In this document: piece after piece, positions 52,443 to 62,126 of the stretch
Position numbering within the stretch: the stretch's first letter is position 1
How the letters are laid out: each line of letters starts with the position of its first letter
Assembly: GCA_964540965.1 (NCBI GenBank)
Contig: CAZIOT010000006.1
Span: 137,935-201,934 of the forward strand
Origin: JADYZU01 sp964540965
GTDB lineage: Bacteria; Pseudomonadota; Alphaproteobacteria; Rhodobacterales; Rhodobacteraceae
DNA length: 64,000 nt
Direction of reading: 5' to 3'
Position numbers and translations under genes: made by a program
The notes under the pieces: model-generated
Database searches by the model: none
Seen by the model: only the letters and a program-made list of their open reading frames with translations
What the model was told of the DNA's origin: nothing

Positions 52443-53120
52443 ATGCGGACATTCGACGAGATTCTGGCGATTGCCGCCGGCCGCCACGGCGGCGCTGCCG
52501 CGGTGCTGGCGAAGGCGGCCGTGCCGAAAACCGCCGAGGAGATCGCCGCCATCCCCGACCACGAATGGCTTGAGGCGATGGCGAAATCCATCTTCCAGGC
52601 CGGGATCAGCTGGGCGGTGGTCGAGGCGAAATGGCCGGGCCTGCGCGAGGCGTTCGGCGGGTTCGCGGTTGCGCCGCTGGCGATGATGGACGATGCGCGG
52701 TTCGACGCTCTGGTCACCGATCCGCGGGTGATCCGTTCGGGCGCCAAGATCGCCGCCATCCGCGACAACGCCGCCTTCATCCAGCGCGTCAGTGCCGAAG
52801 CCGGCGGTTTCGGGCGCAGGATCGCCGACTGGCCGGCCAGCGATTTCGCCGGTCTGCTGACCTGGCTCGGGCGCGAGGGCAGCCGGCTGGGCGGCAATAC
52901 CGGCGCCTATGTGCTGCGTTCCATGGGGAAAGAGGGCTTTCTTCTCAGCCGCGACGTGCTGGCACGGCTGACCGAGGAAGGGGTGATCGCGGGGGCCGCC
53001 ACCTCGCCCAGGGCGCTGAAGGAGGTGCAGGCGGCGTTCGACCGCTGGCAGGCGGAATCGGGGCTGACGTTGAACCAGATCAGCCGGACTTTGTCGCAAA
53101 GCATCGGGCCGTCAGCATGA
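52443..53120 (+). CDS. DNA-3-methyladenine glycosylase I family protein
   Basis: A 225-residue helix-hairpin-helix glycosylase of the Tag type. Visible blocks are MAKSIFQAGISWAVVEAKWPGLREAFGGF, DPRVIRSGAKIAAIRDNA, and GSRLGGNTGAYVLRSMGKEGFLLSRDV with the conserved aromatic/Gly pattern. It removes alkylated adenine from DNA. The zinc-binding His/Cys pair of E. coli Tag is not clearly present, so specificity may differ. It is coupled to the following hydrolase gene (ATGA overlap). Confidence 0.88.
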   Translation: MRTFDEILAIAAGRHGGAAAVLAKAAVPKTAEEIAAIPDHEWLEAMAKSIFQAGISWAVVEAKWPGLREAFGGFAVAPLAMMDDARFDALVTDPRVIRSGAKIAAIRDNAAFIQRVSAEAGGFGRRIADWPASDFAGLLTWLGREGSRLGGNTGAYVLRSMGKEGFLLSRDVLARLTEEGVIAGAATSPRALKEVQAAFDRWQAESGLTLNQISRTLSQSIGPSA

Positions 53121-53860
53121 CCGAAATGCTTGTTACGCCCGAAGGGCGGCGGATCGCGCTGAACCGGTTGGCCGGGCAGGGGCCGGCGGTGGTGTTTCTG
53201 GGCGGCTTCCGTTCGGACATGACCGGGACCAAGGCGCTTTTCCTTGAGGATTGGTGCCGGGCGCAGGGCCGCGCCTTTGTCCGGTTCGACTATTCCGGGC
53301 ACGGCGCCTCGGGTGGCCGGTTCGAGGACGGCTGCATCGGCGACTGGGCGGCAGATGCGGCGGCGGTGCTGGCCACGGTCGCGGGGCCGGCGGTTCTGGT
53401 CGGATCGTCAATGGGCGGCTGGATCGCGCTTTTGCTGGCCCGCGCGATGCCGGGGCGTATCGCCGGCCTTGTCACCATCGCTGCCGCCCCCGATTTCACC
53501 GAGGATCTGGCCTGGGCCGGCTGGTCCGACGCGCAGCGGGCCGGGATCATGGAGACCGGCGTTCTTCTGATCCCCTCGGACTACGGCGACCCCTATCCCT
53601 ATACCCGCCACCTGATCGAGGACGGCCGGCGGCATCTGGTGCTGCGCCGCCCGCTTGATTTGCCCTTTCCGGTCAGGATGTTGCAGGGCAGCGCCGATGC
53701 GGACGTGCCCCAGGCCCATGCCCTGCGCCTGTTCGACCATGCCAGCGGGCCGGACATCCGGCTCACGCTGGTCAAGGGCGCCGACCACCGCTTTTCGACG
53801 CCCGATTGCCTTGGCCTGATCGCCGCGGCGGTTGCCGAGGTTACTGGCCGATCTGGTTGA
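53117..53860 (+). CDS. alpha/beta hydrolase (ABHD10-like)
   Basis: A 247-residue serine hydrolase. The nucleophile elbow is VGSSMGGW (GxSxG, Ser near residue 98), the acid is in QGSADADVP and the His is in VKGADHRFS. The order and the RFDYSGHGASGGRFEDG block resemble the bacterial relatives of ABHD10, a thioesterase/glucuronide esterase. The substrate here is unknown. It overlaps the tag-like gene by four bases and the convergent exported-protein gene by 20. Confidence 0.87.
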   Translation: MTEMLVTPEGRRIALNRLAGQGPAVVFLGGFRSDMTGTKALFLEDWCRAQGRAFVRFDYSGHGASGGRFEDGCIGDWAADAAAVLATVAGPAVLVGSSMGGWIALLLARAMPGRIAGLVTIAAAPDFTEDLAWAGWSDAQRAGIMETGVLLIPSDYGDPYPYTRHLIEDGRRHLVLRRPLDLPFPVRMLQGSADADVPQAHALRLFDHASGPDIRLTLVKGADHRFSTPDCLGLIAAAVAEVTGRSG

Positions 53861-54338
53861 TGAAGGACTGGCTCTGCGCAAGATAGCCGTCCAGCCGTGC
53901 CTGGCCCTGTGCCACGATGGCGCTGCCCTGTTGCGCAATCGAATCAAGCCGCTGCTGCTGCGTGGCGCCAAGCGGATTGTTCGGGTCATAGCCCGGCGTC
54001 GTCGCCATCTGGCCCTGCGACATCTGCATCATGTTGCCATAGGCCATCTGCACGTTCATCGCGCCCTGCTGGTAGAAACCGCAGGACTGCGGCTCTCCGG
54101 TCTGCATGCAATACTGCCCGGCGGCGACGATGGCGGTCGCGTATTGCTGCATGTTCTGCGCGTTGTAGCAGGACATCTGGTCGCCCATCTGGCAGCCCAT
54201 GTAGGCGTAGGAGATCATCTGATCCATCGCCATCAGCAGGTTGGGGTCGACCCCCGGCGGGAATTGCTGCGCCTGAACGGCGGGGGCCAGCGGGGCAGTC
54301 AGAGCAAGGACCAAAGCGGCAGAAGCGATGCGGGACAT
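53841..54338 (-). CDS. exported Met/Gln-rich protein
   Basis: A 165-residue protein with a signal peptide (MSRIASAALVLALTAPLAPAVQAQ). The mature part is very rich in Met, Gln, Tyr and Asn (MDQMISYAYMGCQMGDQMSCYNAQNMQQYA; NMMQMSQGQMATTPGYDPNNP) with three cysteines. The Met density could mean metal (copper) binding or simple disorder; neither is shown. Start 54338 is set by the signal peptide. The 3' end overlaps the hydrolase gene. Confidence 0.78.
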   Translation of the reverse strand: MSRIASAALVLALTAPLAPAVQAQQFPPGVDPNLLMAMDQMISYAYMGCQMGDQMSCYNAQNMQQYATAIVAAGQYCMQTGEPQSCGFYQQGAMNVQMAYGNMMQMSQGQMATTPGYDPNNPLGATQQQRLDSIAQQGSAIVAQGQARLDGYLAQSQSFINQIGQ

Positions 54339-54441
54339 CTCAAAACCTCTCGGCAAAGAAAATACAGCCGGATAGGACCACAGCGCCGCGGCCCGGGTCA
54401 ATCACGATGCCGTCAGCGGCCGAATGACGCGACGTCAGCCC

Positions 54442-56151
54442 TTAGTCGCGCTTGCCGGCAAAGCGGGTCTTCCAGTCCTCGCGTTCGGCATCGGTGACCT
54501 TGCGGAACAGGTTCTCGGGCACGGCAAAGGCGTCGCCGGGTTGCAGGGCCTGCATCGCGGCGGCCACATCGTCGGGCCAGCCGGGGACGGTGCCCACGGC
54601 GGCGCGCATCGCTTCGGCGGCGTCCGGAATGAAGGGTGCCGAAAGCTCGGCGTAAAGCGCGATCAGGTTCAGCCCGATCCGCGCCTGCATCGCCGCCGTC
54701 GCCGGATCGGTCTTGATCGTCGTCCACGGCCCGGCAGCCTGAAGATATTCGTTGCCCAGCACCCATAGGCCGCGCAGTTCCTGCGCAGCCTTGCGCACCT
54801 CCATCGCGTCCATGAAGCCTTCATAGGCGCGGACGCGGGCGGTCAGATCGGCGATCAGGGCCTGTTCGCGGGCGCCCCAGTCGCCGCCCTCGGGCACTGC
54901 GGCGCCGAATTTCGACAGGGTGAATTTCGTCACCCGGCTGACGAGATTGCCCAGCACATCGGCCAGATCCTTGTTCACCGAGGCCTGGAAATTGTCCCAG
55001 GTGAATTCGGCGTCCGAGGTTTCGGGCGCGTGCGACAGCAGCCACCAGCGCCAGTAATCGGCGGGCAGGATCGACAGGGCCTGATCCATGAACACCCCGC
55101 GCCCGCGCGAGGTGCTGAACTGGCCGCCGTCATAATTGAGGTAATTGAAAGACTTGATGTAATCGACCAGCTTCCATGGCTCGCCCGAGCCCAAGATGGT
55201 CACCGGGAAGGACAGCGTGTGGAAGGGCACGTTGTCCTTGCCCATGAACTGGGTATAGCGCACGTCGTCCGCGCCCTTGTCGGTGCGCCACCAGCGTTCC
55301 CAGTCGGTTCCCTTGCCCGCATCGACCCATTCCTGCGCGCAGGCGATGTATTCGATGGGCGCGTCGAACCAGACGTAGAATACCTTGCCCTCCATCCCCG
55401 GCCAGGGACGGTCGCCCTTCATCACCGGCACGCCCCAGTGCAGGTCGCGGGTGATGCCGCGGTCGCCCAGGCCTTCGCCGTCGTCCAGCCATTTCAGCGC
55501 GATCGAGGTCGTCAGCACCGGCCAGTCGGTCTTGGACTGGATCCAGGCGCGCAATTCGTCGCGCATCAGCGACTGGCGCAGGTAAAGGTGCCGCGTCTCG
55601 CGCATTTCCAGATCGGTGGCGCCGGAAATCGTCGAATGCGGGTTGATGAGGTCGACCGGGTCAAGCAGCTTGCCGCAATTGTCGCACTGGTCGCCGCGGG
55701 CGTCGTCATACCCGCAGTTCGGGCAGGTGCCCTCGATATAGCGGTCGGGCAGGAAGCGGCCGTCAGTCGGCGAATACATCTGCTTTTCGCTGCGTTCCTC
55801 GATCAGGCCGCGGTCGGCAAGGACGCCGGCGAAATGCTGCGTCAGCCGGCGGTTCTGCGCGCTGGACGACCGTCCGAAATGGTCAAAGGACAGGCGGAAC
55901 CCGCGGGCGATTTCGGCCTGAACCTCGTGCATCTCGGCGCAGTATTCGGCGACGGGCTTGCCCGCCTTGGCGGCGGCAAGTTCCGACGGAGTGCCGTGTT
56001 CGTCGGTGGCGCACAGGAACAGCACCTCGTGCCCGCGGCCGCGCAGATAGCGGGCATAAAGGTCCGCCGGCAACTGGCTGCCCACAAGATTGCCCAGGTG
56101 CTTGATCCCGTTGATGTAGGGAATTGCCGAGGTGATGAGATGCCGGGCCAT
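54442..56151 (-). CDS. metG: methionyl-tRNA synthetase
   Basis: A 569-residue class I synthetase: HIGH-type motif in YINGIKHLGN (near residue 12), zinc knuckle CPNCGYDDARGDQCDNCG (near 140), KMSKS-type loop as FSTSRG (near 345), and the helical anticodon-binding domain. There is no C-terminal tRNA-binding EMAP domain. It charges tRNA-Met. MARHLITSAIPYING is the standard start. Confidence 0.96.
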   Translation of the reverse strand: MARHLITSAIPYINGIKHLGNLVGSQLPADLYARYLRGRGHEVLFLCATDEHGTPSELAAAKAGKPVAEYCAEMHEVQAEIARGFRLSFDHFGRSSSAQNRRLTQHFAGVLADRGLIEERSEKQMYSPTDGRFLPDRYIEGTCPNCGYDDARGDQCDNCGKLLDPVDLINPHSTISGATDLEMRETRHLYLRQSLMRDELRAWIQSKTDWPVLTTSIALKWLDDGEGLGDRGITRDLHWGVPVMKGDRPWPGMEGKVFYVWFDAPIEYIACAQEWVDAGKGTDWERWWRTDKGADDVRYTQFMGKDNVPFHTLSFPVTILGSGEPWKLVDYIKSFNYLNYDGGQFSTSRGRGVFMDQALSILPADYWRWWLLSHAPETSDAEFTWDNFQASVNKDLADVLGNLVSRVTKFTLSKFGAAVPEGGDWGAREQALIADLTARVRAYEGFMDAMEVRKAAQELRGLWVLGNEYLQAAGPWTTIKTDPATAAMQARIGLNLIALYAELSAPFIPDAAEAMRAAVGTVPGWPDDVAAAMQALQPGDAFAVPENLFRKVTDAEREDWKTRFAGKRD

Positions 56152-56277
56152 GGCGGGTTCCTTGCAGATGGTGCCCGGCTTCTAGCGAATGCCGCGGTCA
56201 AGAGCCAGACACGCCATGGTTCTGCCCCGATCCTTTGCCAGCCTGCCCGGAACGCTGGGCAAGAGGGGGCCAGGCAG

Positions 56278-57441
56278 ATGCGCGACCAAAGCCTTTTGGT
56301 GGTGGGCTTCGGCCAGTCGAACGCCGACATTCACGATGCCGGGCCGCGGATCGCGGCGCCGCTCCTGGACGATCCGCGCCTTGTGGTGCCTGACGATGGC
56401 GGCGGCTTTCGCGGCATGCCGGTGCGTCCGGTGGACCAGATCACCGGCTTTGCCGGTTTTGCCGGCCATGAACGCAAGGCGATGTCGATGCTGGGCGCCG
56501 CCGGGGCGCGAATCCTGCACGAGATGGGCGAGGACGCGCCGGGGCGGATCGTCATCCGCTCGGCCGCGCGGGGCGGGCGGCGGTTCCGGCCGCTGGCCAA
56601 GGACGACCACCAGATCGAGGGTATCCTGTTCGGCAACGGCAACGGCCTGTCCGAACATTTCGAACGCTTCCTGATGACAATCGCCCGCATCTGCGAACTG
56701 GCCGAAAGGGACGGCCGGCCGGTGGCGGCGATCTGTCCGGTCTTTGTCCATGGCGAAAGCGACCGCAGCCTGCCGCGCGCGGTCTATCGCGACCTGGCCG
56801 AGACGATGATGGACTGGACCGAACATGTGCTGGCACCCCTGCGGATCCCGGTGCAATGGTTCGCCGTGCAGGCCGCGGGGACGGCGCAGGGCGGCAACGG
56901 CAATGCCTGGCCGAACCGCGACGCGATCCGCGATCTTGCCGCCAGCCGGTCGGATCTGACGCTGGCGGCGGCGGGCTATCCCTATGCGCTGCACGACCGG
57001 ATCCACTTTTCGGCCTCGGGCAAGGCGCTTTTGGGTGAAACCGTGGGCCGGGCGATTGCCGGCTGGTTGAGGGGGCAGGAACCGGCGCTGCCGCGGCTGC
57101 GCCGGATCCGGGCCGAAGGCGCGCAGTTGCGGCTGGAATTCGACAGCGACGCGCCCCTAGTCATCGACCCCGAGCCGGCCTGCGGCCACCACGGATTCGC
57201 TCTGCAAAAGGGCAGCATCCGCGCCGTCTGGGCCCGCGGCCGCGAAGTGGTGCTGGAACTTGACCAGCCGGCGGAACGGGTCGCAGGCCTGTCCTATGCC
57301 TGGGCATCCGAGGCGCAGTCGCCCGGCGCGCGCCCCGACCACCCGCTGGGCGGCGGCGCCTTGCGCACGGCGCGGGCTGCCCCCTCGATCCTGCTGCCGG
57401 GCCAGACCTTGCACGACTGGGTGCCGGGGTTCGCGCTGTAG
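56278..57441 (+). CDS. SGNH/SASA-like esterase
   Basis: A 387-residue protein opening with VVGFGQSNADIHDAGP. GQSN is the block-I serine motif of sialate O-acetylesterase-like (SASA) hydrolases. The catalytic Asp-x-x-His is probably HDRIHFSASGKALLG near residue 240. The last 120 residues form a separate beta-rich domain (RAEGAQLRLEFDSDAPLVI...). No signal peptide. It may deacylate a sugar or glycan, substrate unknown. The ATG at 56278 is preceded by AGGGGGCCAGG. Confidence 0.82.
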   Translation: MRDQSLLVVGFGQSNADIHDAGPRIAAPLLDDPRLVVPDDGGGFRGMPVRPVDQITGFAGFAGHERKAMSMLGAAGARILHEMGEDAPGRIVIRSAARGGRRFRPLAKDDHQIEGILFGNGNGLSEHFERFLMTIARICELAERDGRPVAAICPVFVHGESDRSLPRAVYRDLAETMMDWTEHVLAPLRIPVQWFAVQAAGTAQGGNGNAWPNRDAIRDLAASRSDLTLAAAGYPYALHDRIHFSASGKALLGETVGRAIAGWLRGQEPALPRLRRIRAEGAQLRLEFDSDAPLVIDPEPACGHHGFALQKGSIRAVWARGREVVLELDQPAERVAGLSYAWASEAQSPGARPDHPLGGGALRTARAAPSILLPGQTLHDWVPGFAL

Positions 57442-57492
57442 GCGGCCGCAGGCGCGGGCGGCAATCAGCCCGCCCGCACCCGACGCGACGGG

Positions 57493-58254
57493 TCACGAGG
57501 CCGTATAGCCGCCGTCCACCAGATGATAGCTGCCGGTGATGAAGCTGGCTTCGTCCGACAGCAGGAAGCAGGTCATCGCCGACACTTCCGCCGGGGTGCC
57601 CAGCCGGCCCACCGCATGTTTGCCCTTGAGGAACTCCAGAACCTCGGGCGTGAGGTTGGCGTCAAGAAGCGGCGTCGCGATGAAGGCCGGTCCGATGGCG
57701 TTCACCCGCACCCCGCGCATGCCGTATTCCAGCCCGGCCGATTTGGTCAGCCCGACCACGCCATGCTTGGCCGCGACATAGGCCGCCGAATTGGCGAAAC
57801 CGACCGTGCCCAGGATCGAGGCGATGTTGACCACCGCGCCGCCGCCCGCCGCTTCGATGGCCGGAATGCCAAAGCGGCAGCCGTAGAAGACGCCCGACAG
57901 GTTGATGTCGATCACCTTCTGCCAGCCGTCGACCGGATATTCCCCGGTCGGCGCCGACGGCCCGCCGATGCCGGCGTTGTTGACCAGCATGGTGAACCTG
58001 CCGTCCTGCGCCACGGCATGGGCGACCAGCGCCTCGACCGCGGCCGGGTCCGATGTATCGGCGCGGCAGGTGCTGGCCTTGCCGCCGGCGGCGCGGATTT
58101 CCCCGGCAACCGCGGCCATGCCGGCCTCGGCGATGTCGGACACAACCACATGCGCGCCATGGCGGCCAAGGTCGCGGGCGATGGCCGCACCGATGCCCGA
58201 ACCGGCGCCGGTCACGACCGCCACGCGGCCGCTGAAATCGAAGGTCATGGTCAT
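57493..58254 (-). CDS. short-chain dehydrogenase/reductase
   Basis: A 253-residue classical SDR: cofactor motif TGAGSGIG (residues 16-23 region), NNAG near 90, catalytic Ser in NIASILGTVG, and Tyr-x-x-x-Lys in AAYVAAKHG. An Asp after the second strand (VVVSDIAEAG) favours NAD(H). The substrate is unknown; relatives act on 3-hydroxyacyl, sugar or hydroxybutyrate substrates. The ATG at 58254 has GGAGAG upstream; an ATG six bases later is also possible. Confidence 0.9.
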   Translation of the reverse strand: MTMTFDFSGRVAVVTGAGSGIGAAIARDLGRHGAHVVVSDIAEAGMAAVAGEIRAAGGKASTCRADTSDPAAVEALVAHAVAQDGRFTMLVNNAGIGGPSAPTGEYPVDGWQKVIDINLSGVFYGCRFGIPAIEAAGGGAVVNIASILGTVGFANSAAYVAAKHGVVGLTKSAGLEYGMRGVRVNAIGPAFIATPLLDANLTPEVLEFLKGKHAVGRLGTPAEVSAMTCFLLSDEASFITGSYHLVDGGYTAS

Positions 58255-58325
58255 GGGTCTCTCCATTTGTGACGGCGGCATCCTGTCATGGCGGTGATGA
58301 CACTGCCTTGACATGGATCAGCCGG

Positions 58326-60317
58326 TCACAGCGAAACCCGTTCCCCCATCTCGACGACCAGATTGCGCGGCAGGTGGAAGAACGCCGAAGGATCGGCGGC
58401 AAAGCGCGCCAGCAGCGCATAAAGCCGGTCAAGGATCCGCGCCGGCCCCGCCGGCCCGGTCACAACCGGCCGCCGGCGGCCAAGGAAGAACGACGAGGCC
58501 ATGGTATCGAACCTGAGCCCCGCCCGCCGGGCCGAAGCCATCGCCCGGCTGACATTCGGCGTCTCCATGAAGCCGAAGCGCAGGGTAAGCCGGGCGAAAT
58601 GCGGCGCGAGCGGCGCGAAGCTCGCCCGTTCTTCGGGTGTCGCATAGGGCACGCGCAGGGTCTCGACGGTAAGGAATACCGTCTGGTCATGCAGCACGCG
58701 GTTGTGTCGCAGGTTGTGCAGCAGCGCCGGCGGCACGATCTGCGGATCGGGGGCAAGGAAGAACGCCGTGCCCGGCGTGATCGTTACCGAGGAACGCCCC
58801 ATCGACCGCACGAAACCGTCGATGGCAACCGAGCTGCGGTGGCTTTGCACAAGGATGCGCTGCGTGCCGCGCCACCAGGCCCACATGACGATGCCAAGGA
58901 CCACCGCGATCAGCACCGGGACATAGCCTCCATCGGCCAGCTTGGTCAGGTTCGCGGCCAGGAACCCGGTTTCCAGCGCCGCAAGCGGCAGCACGGCCAG
59001 CCCCGCCAGCCACAGCCGCATCCCGCGCACCCGCGCCAGATACAGCACCAGCAGCGCCGAGGTGACGATCATGGTGCCGGTGACGGCGATGCCATAGGCG
59101 GCGGCAAGCCCGGACGACGATCCGAACGAGACGACAAGGAACAGCACCCCGGCCAGCAGCCCCCAGTTGACCGCGGCGATGTAGATCTGCCCGCTCTGGT
59201 CATGGGCGGTGTGGCGGATTGTCATCCGTGGCAAAAGGCCCAGCTGGATCGCCGCCCGCGCCATCGAAAAGGCGCCCGAGATCACCGCCTGGCTGGCGAT
59301 GACGGTTGCAGCGGTGGCAAGCACCACCAGAAGCGGCAGCAGCCTGTCGGGCGCAAGGTGAAAGAACGGATCGGCGACCGTGTCGGGCTGCTCCAGCACC
59401 AGCGCGCCCTGGCCCAGATAGTTCAGCACGAGCGCCGGGAACACCAGCACGAACCAGGCGGTCATGATCGGCTTGCGGCCGAAATGGCCAAGATCGGCAT
59501 AAAGCGCCTCGGCCCCGGTGACGGCCAGAAAGACCGCGCCGGCGACGATGAAGGCAAGGCCGGGATGGGTGACAAGGAACAGGACGCCCCAATGTGGGCT
59601 GAAGGCGGCAAGGACGCCCGGATTGCCCGCGACATGGACAAGTCCCAGCACGGCAAGCGTGCCGAACCAGATCACCGTGATCGGGCCGAACAGGCCGGCA
59701 ATCGGCCCGGTGCCCTTGGATTGCATGGCAAAAAGCGCGGCCAGGATCACCGCCGCCGCCGGCAGCACCCAGGCGGCAAGGTCGGGCAGGATCAGTTCCA
59801 CGCCCTCGACCGCCGACAGGACCGAGACGGCGGGGGTGATCATCGCATCGCCGGCAAACAGCGCGGCACCTCCGATGGCCAGCGCCAGCACCGGCACCGA
59901 ACGGCGGCCGATGGCCAGCCGGACAAGGGTGTAAAGCGCAAGGATGCCGCCTTCGCCGCGGTTGTCGGCGCGCAGCAGGATCAGGACGTATTTCAGCGTC
60001 ACGATCAGCAACAGCACCCAGATCAGCAGCGACAGCAGGCCCAGCACCTCGGCCCGTTCCAGCCCGTCGCGGGCGACCGGGCGGATCGCCTCGCGAAAGG
60101 CGTAAAGCGGGCTGGTGCCGATGTCGCCATAGACGACACCGATGGCGCCGACGGTCAGGGCGAGAAACCCCTTGCGGCGCAGGTCGGGCGGCGGCGGTTC
60201 GGATTCCTCGCGCAGGTAATCCGCGATATCGAGCGATTCGGGATCGTCGGGCAGCGGCATTGCGGCGGCCAAACGCAGGGGCACCGGCCGAAGGCCGGTC
60301 TGGGCTGAAACTGTCAT
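58326..60317 (-). CDS. kup: KUP-type potassium uptake protein
   Basis: A 663-residue K+/H+ symporter with twelve hydrophobic segments in the first 460 residues. These include the signature GAIGVVYGDIGTSPLYAFREA near 57 and ADNRGEGGILALYTLV near 116. A cytosolic C-terminal domain follows (FVRSMGRSSVTITPGTAFFLAPD...). The N-terminal tail is Pro/Glu-rich. The ATG at 60317 is used; 60260 (MPLPDDPES) is an alternative. Confidence 0.94.
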   Translation of the reverse strand: MTVSAQTGLRPVPLRLAAAMPLPDDPESLDIADYLREESEPPPPDLRRKGFLALTVGAIGVVYGDIGTSPLYAFREAIRPVARDGLERAEVLGLLSLLIWVLLLIVTLKYVLILLRADNRGEGGILALYTLVRLAIGRRSVPVLALAIGGAALFAGDAMITPAVSVLSAVEGVELILPDLAAWVLPAAAVILAALFAMQSKGTGPIAGLFGPITVIWFGTLAVLGLVHVAGNPGVLAAFSPHWGVLFLVTHPGLAFIVAGAVFLAVTGAEALYADLGHFGRKPIMTAWFVLVFPALVLNYLGQGALVLEQPDTVADPFFHLAPDRLLPLLVVLATAATVIASQAVISGAFSMARAAIQLGLLPRMTIRHTAHDQSGQIYIAAVNWGLLAGVLFLVVSFGSSSGLAAAYGIAVTGTMIVTSALLVLYLARVRGMRLWLAGLAVLPLAALETGFLAANLTKLADGGYVPVLIAVVLGIVMWAWWRGTQRILVQSHRSSVAIDGFVRSMGRSSVTITPGTAFFLAPDPQIVPPALLHNLRHNRVLHDQTVFLTVETLRVPYATPEERASFAPLAPHFARLTLRFGFMETPNVSRAMASARRAGLRFDTMASSFFLGRRRPVVTGPAGPARILDRLYALLARFAADPSAFFHLPRNLVVEMGERVSL

Positions 60318-60553
60318 GATGGCTTGTGCAGGGAAACCGCCTCGGGGCTGAAACGCCTGGGGTGTTTCCGGTTCCGACGAACCCTGGCAGGGGTTCCGGG
60401 ATGCTCCATGGGGTTACCGCAACTGCGGCGTGAGACGGAGCATACGCCTGTCGCGGCAGCGCAGCAAGACCGGCGTCGCGGCCCCGCCGGGGGCTGCATC
60501 CGCTTGCAGGGCGGGTTAGTGTCCGCGCCGGATTGTGCAGGGGGATTCGGGCG

Positions 60554-61585
60554 ATGCGGCAAACGGTCTTGGGCGAAATTCCGGTCAGCGGCTGGTGCCT
60601 TGGCACCATGACCTATGGCAACCAGACGCCGCTTGACGATGCGCTGCGGCAGATGGACATGGCGATCGGGGCCGGGGTCACCTTCTGGGACACGGCCGAG
60701 ATGTATCCGGTCAACCCGGTGCGCAAGGAAACCGCCGGCCGGTCCGAGGAATTCGTCGGCGAATGGTTCTCGCGCCGCGGCGGGCGCGACAGGGTGGTGA
60801 TCGCGACCAAGATCTGCGGCCCGCACAACCAGATCCGCGGAACCCAGGGGCCGGATGCGGCGACCCTGGTGCAGGCGGTGGACGATTCCCTGCGCCGCCT
60901 GCGCACCGATCACATCGACCTCTATCAGATCCACTGGCCGGACCGCGGCCATTGGGGCTTTCGCCACAACTGGACCTATCGGCCCACGGCCGACCGCGCC
61001 GGCACCCTTGCCCATATGGACGAGGTTCTGGCGACGATGCAGGCACTGGTCGCCGCCGGCAAGGTCCGCGCCTTTGGCCTGTCGAACGAAACCGCCTGGG
61101 GCATGACGCGCTGGGCCGACCGGGCGGCGGTGGTCGGCGGTCCGCGCCCGGTCAGCGTGCAGAACGAATATTCCCTGCTTTGCCGGCTGTGTGACACCGA
61201 CCTGGCCGAGGTCGCGGTCAACGAGGACATCACCCTGCTGGCGTTCTCGCCGCTCGCTGCCGGCCTGCTGACCGGCAAGTATCAGGACGGCCGCATTCCC
61301 GAAGGCAGCCGCATGTCGCTGAATGGCGATCTGGGCGGGCGGCGCAGCCAGCGCGTCTTCGATGCCGTCGCCGCCTATCTGGCGCTGGCGGCGGAACACG
61401 ACCTTGACCCGGTGCATATGGCGCTGGCCTGGCAGGCGTCCCGGCCCTTTCCGGTGATCCCGATTTTCGGCGCCACCACCGCGGCGCAGCTTGAGCGGAC
61501 CCTGGCCGGGCGCGACCTGGTACTGTCGCCCGAGGTGATCCGCGCCATCGACGAGGTTCACAAGGCGCATCCGATGCCCTACTGA
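60554..61585 (+). CDS. aldo-keto reductase (Tas-like)
   Basis: A 343-residue NADPH-dependent AKR barrel. It has the Asp/Tyr catalytic segment WDTAEMYPV, Lys in VIATKI, His in LYQIHWPD, and the cofactor end ViPIFGATTAAQLERTLAG. The YPVNPVRKETAGRSEEFVGEW insert is characteristic of the Tas branch. Substrate unknown. MRQTVLGEIPVSGWCLGTM is the family start; the ATG at 60554 has GGGGATTCGGG upstream. Confidence 0.92.
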   Translation: MRQTVLGEIPVSGWCLGTMTYGNQTPLDDALRQMDMAIGAGVTFWDTAEMYPVNPVRKETAGRSEEFVGEWFSRRGGRDRVVIATKICGPHNQIRGTQGPDAATLVQAVDDSLRRLRTDHIDLYQIHWPDRGHWGFRHNWTYRPTADRAGTLAHMDEVLATMQALVAAGKVRAFGLSNETAWGMTRWADRAAVVGGPRPVSVQNEYSLLCRLCDTDLAEVAVNEDITLLAFSPLAAGLLTGKYQDGRIPEGSRMSLNGDLGGRRSQRVFDAVAAYLALAAEHDLDPVHMALAWQASRPFPVIPIFGATTAAQLERTLAGRDLVLSPEVIRAIDEVHKAHPMPY

Positions 61586-61613
61586 CCGGCGGGCAGGGCA
61601 GGAGGCGGGCAGG

Positions 61614-62126
61614 ATGCGGATCGCGGCGATGATGATGGTGCTGGCGCTGGCGGCCTGCGCCCGGCAGGAACCGGCGGCGCCGGTCTTTCGCGACACCGCG
61701 CGGCCCATCGCCTCGGCGGCGCTGTTCGACTGGGCGCGCTTTGCCGGCGACTGGCGCGTCGTCGCCCGCTATCCGCTGGCCGCGGAAGCCGGCTGTGCCG
61801 GCGGCATCGTGACCTACGGCGCCGGCAGCATCGACTGGCAATGCCTTGGCCCGGCAGGTGAAATCCTGTCGCAGCGGCAGGGCGCGGCCAGCCCGGCGGC
61901 GTTGCCGGGGCGGCTGTCCGTCGACCTTGGGCCGGGCTATCCGGCCGAGCTTTGGGTGCTTTGGGTCGATTTCGACTATCGCACCGTGGTGATCGGCACG
62001 CCCGACGGGCGCGGCGGCTGGGTGCTGGACCGCAGCGAGGCGATCCCGGCCGACCGCATGGCCGCGGCGCGCGAGATGCTGGATTTCAACGGCTATGACC
62101 TGGGCGCCCTTGTCACAACGCGCTAA
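61614..62126 (+). CDS. lipocalin-like lipoprotein
   Basis: A 170-residue lipoprotein (MRIAAMMMVLALAAC, cysteine 15) with a lipocalin-type barrel: the G-x-W motif FAGDWRVVARYP, LWVLWVDFDYRTVVIGTPDG and a C-terminal helix. It resembles Blc-type bacterial lipocalins that bind fatty acids or lysophospholipids, but is a divergent member. It follows the aldo-keto reductase gene by 28 bases. Its end overlaps the convergent regulator gene by 14. Confidence 0.82.
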   Translation: MRIAAMMMVLALAACARQEPAAPVFRDTARPIASAALFDWARFAGDWRVVARYPLAAEAGCAGGIVTYGAGSIDWQCLGPAGEILSQRQGAASPAALPGRLSVDLGPGYPAELWVLWVDFDYRTVVIGTPDGRGGWVLDRSEAIPADRMAAAREMLDFNGYDLGALVTTR

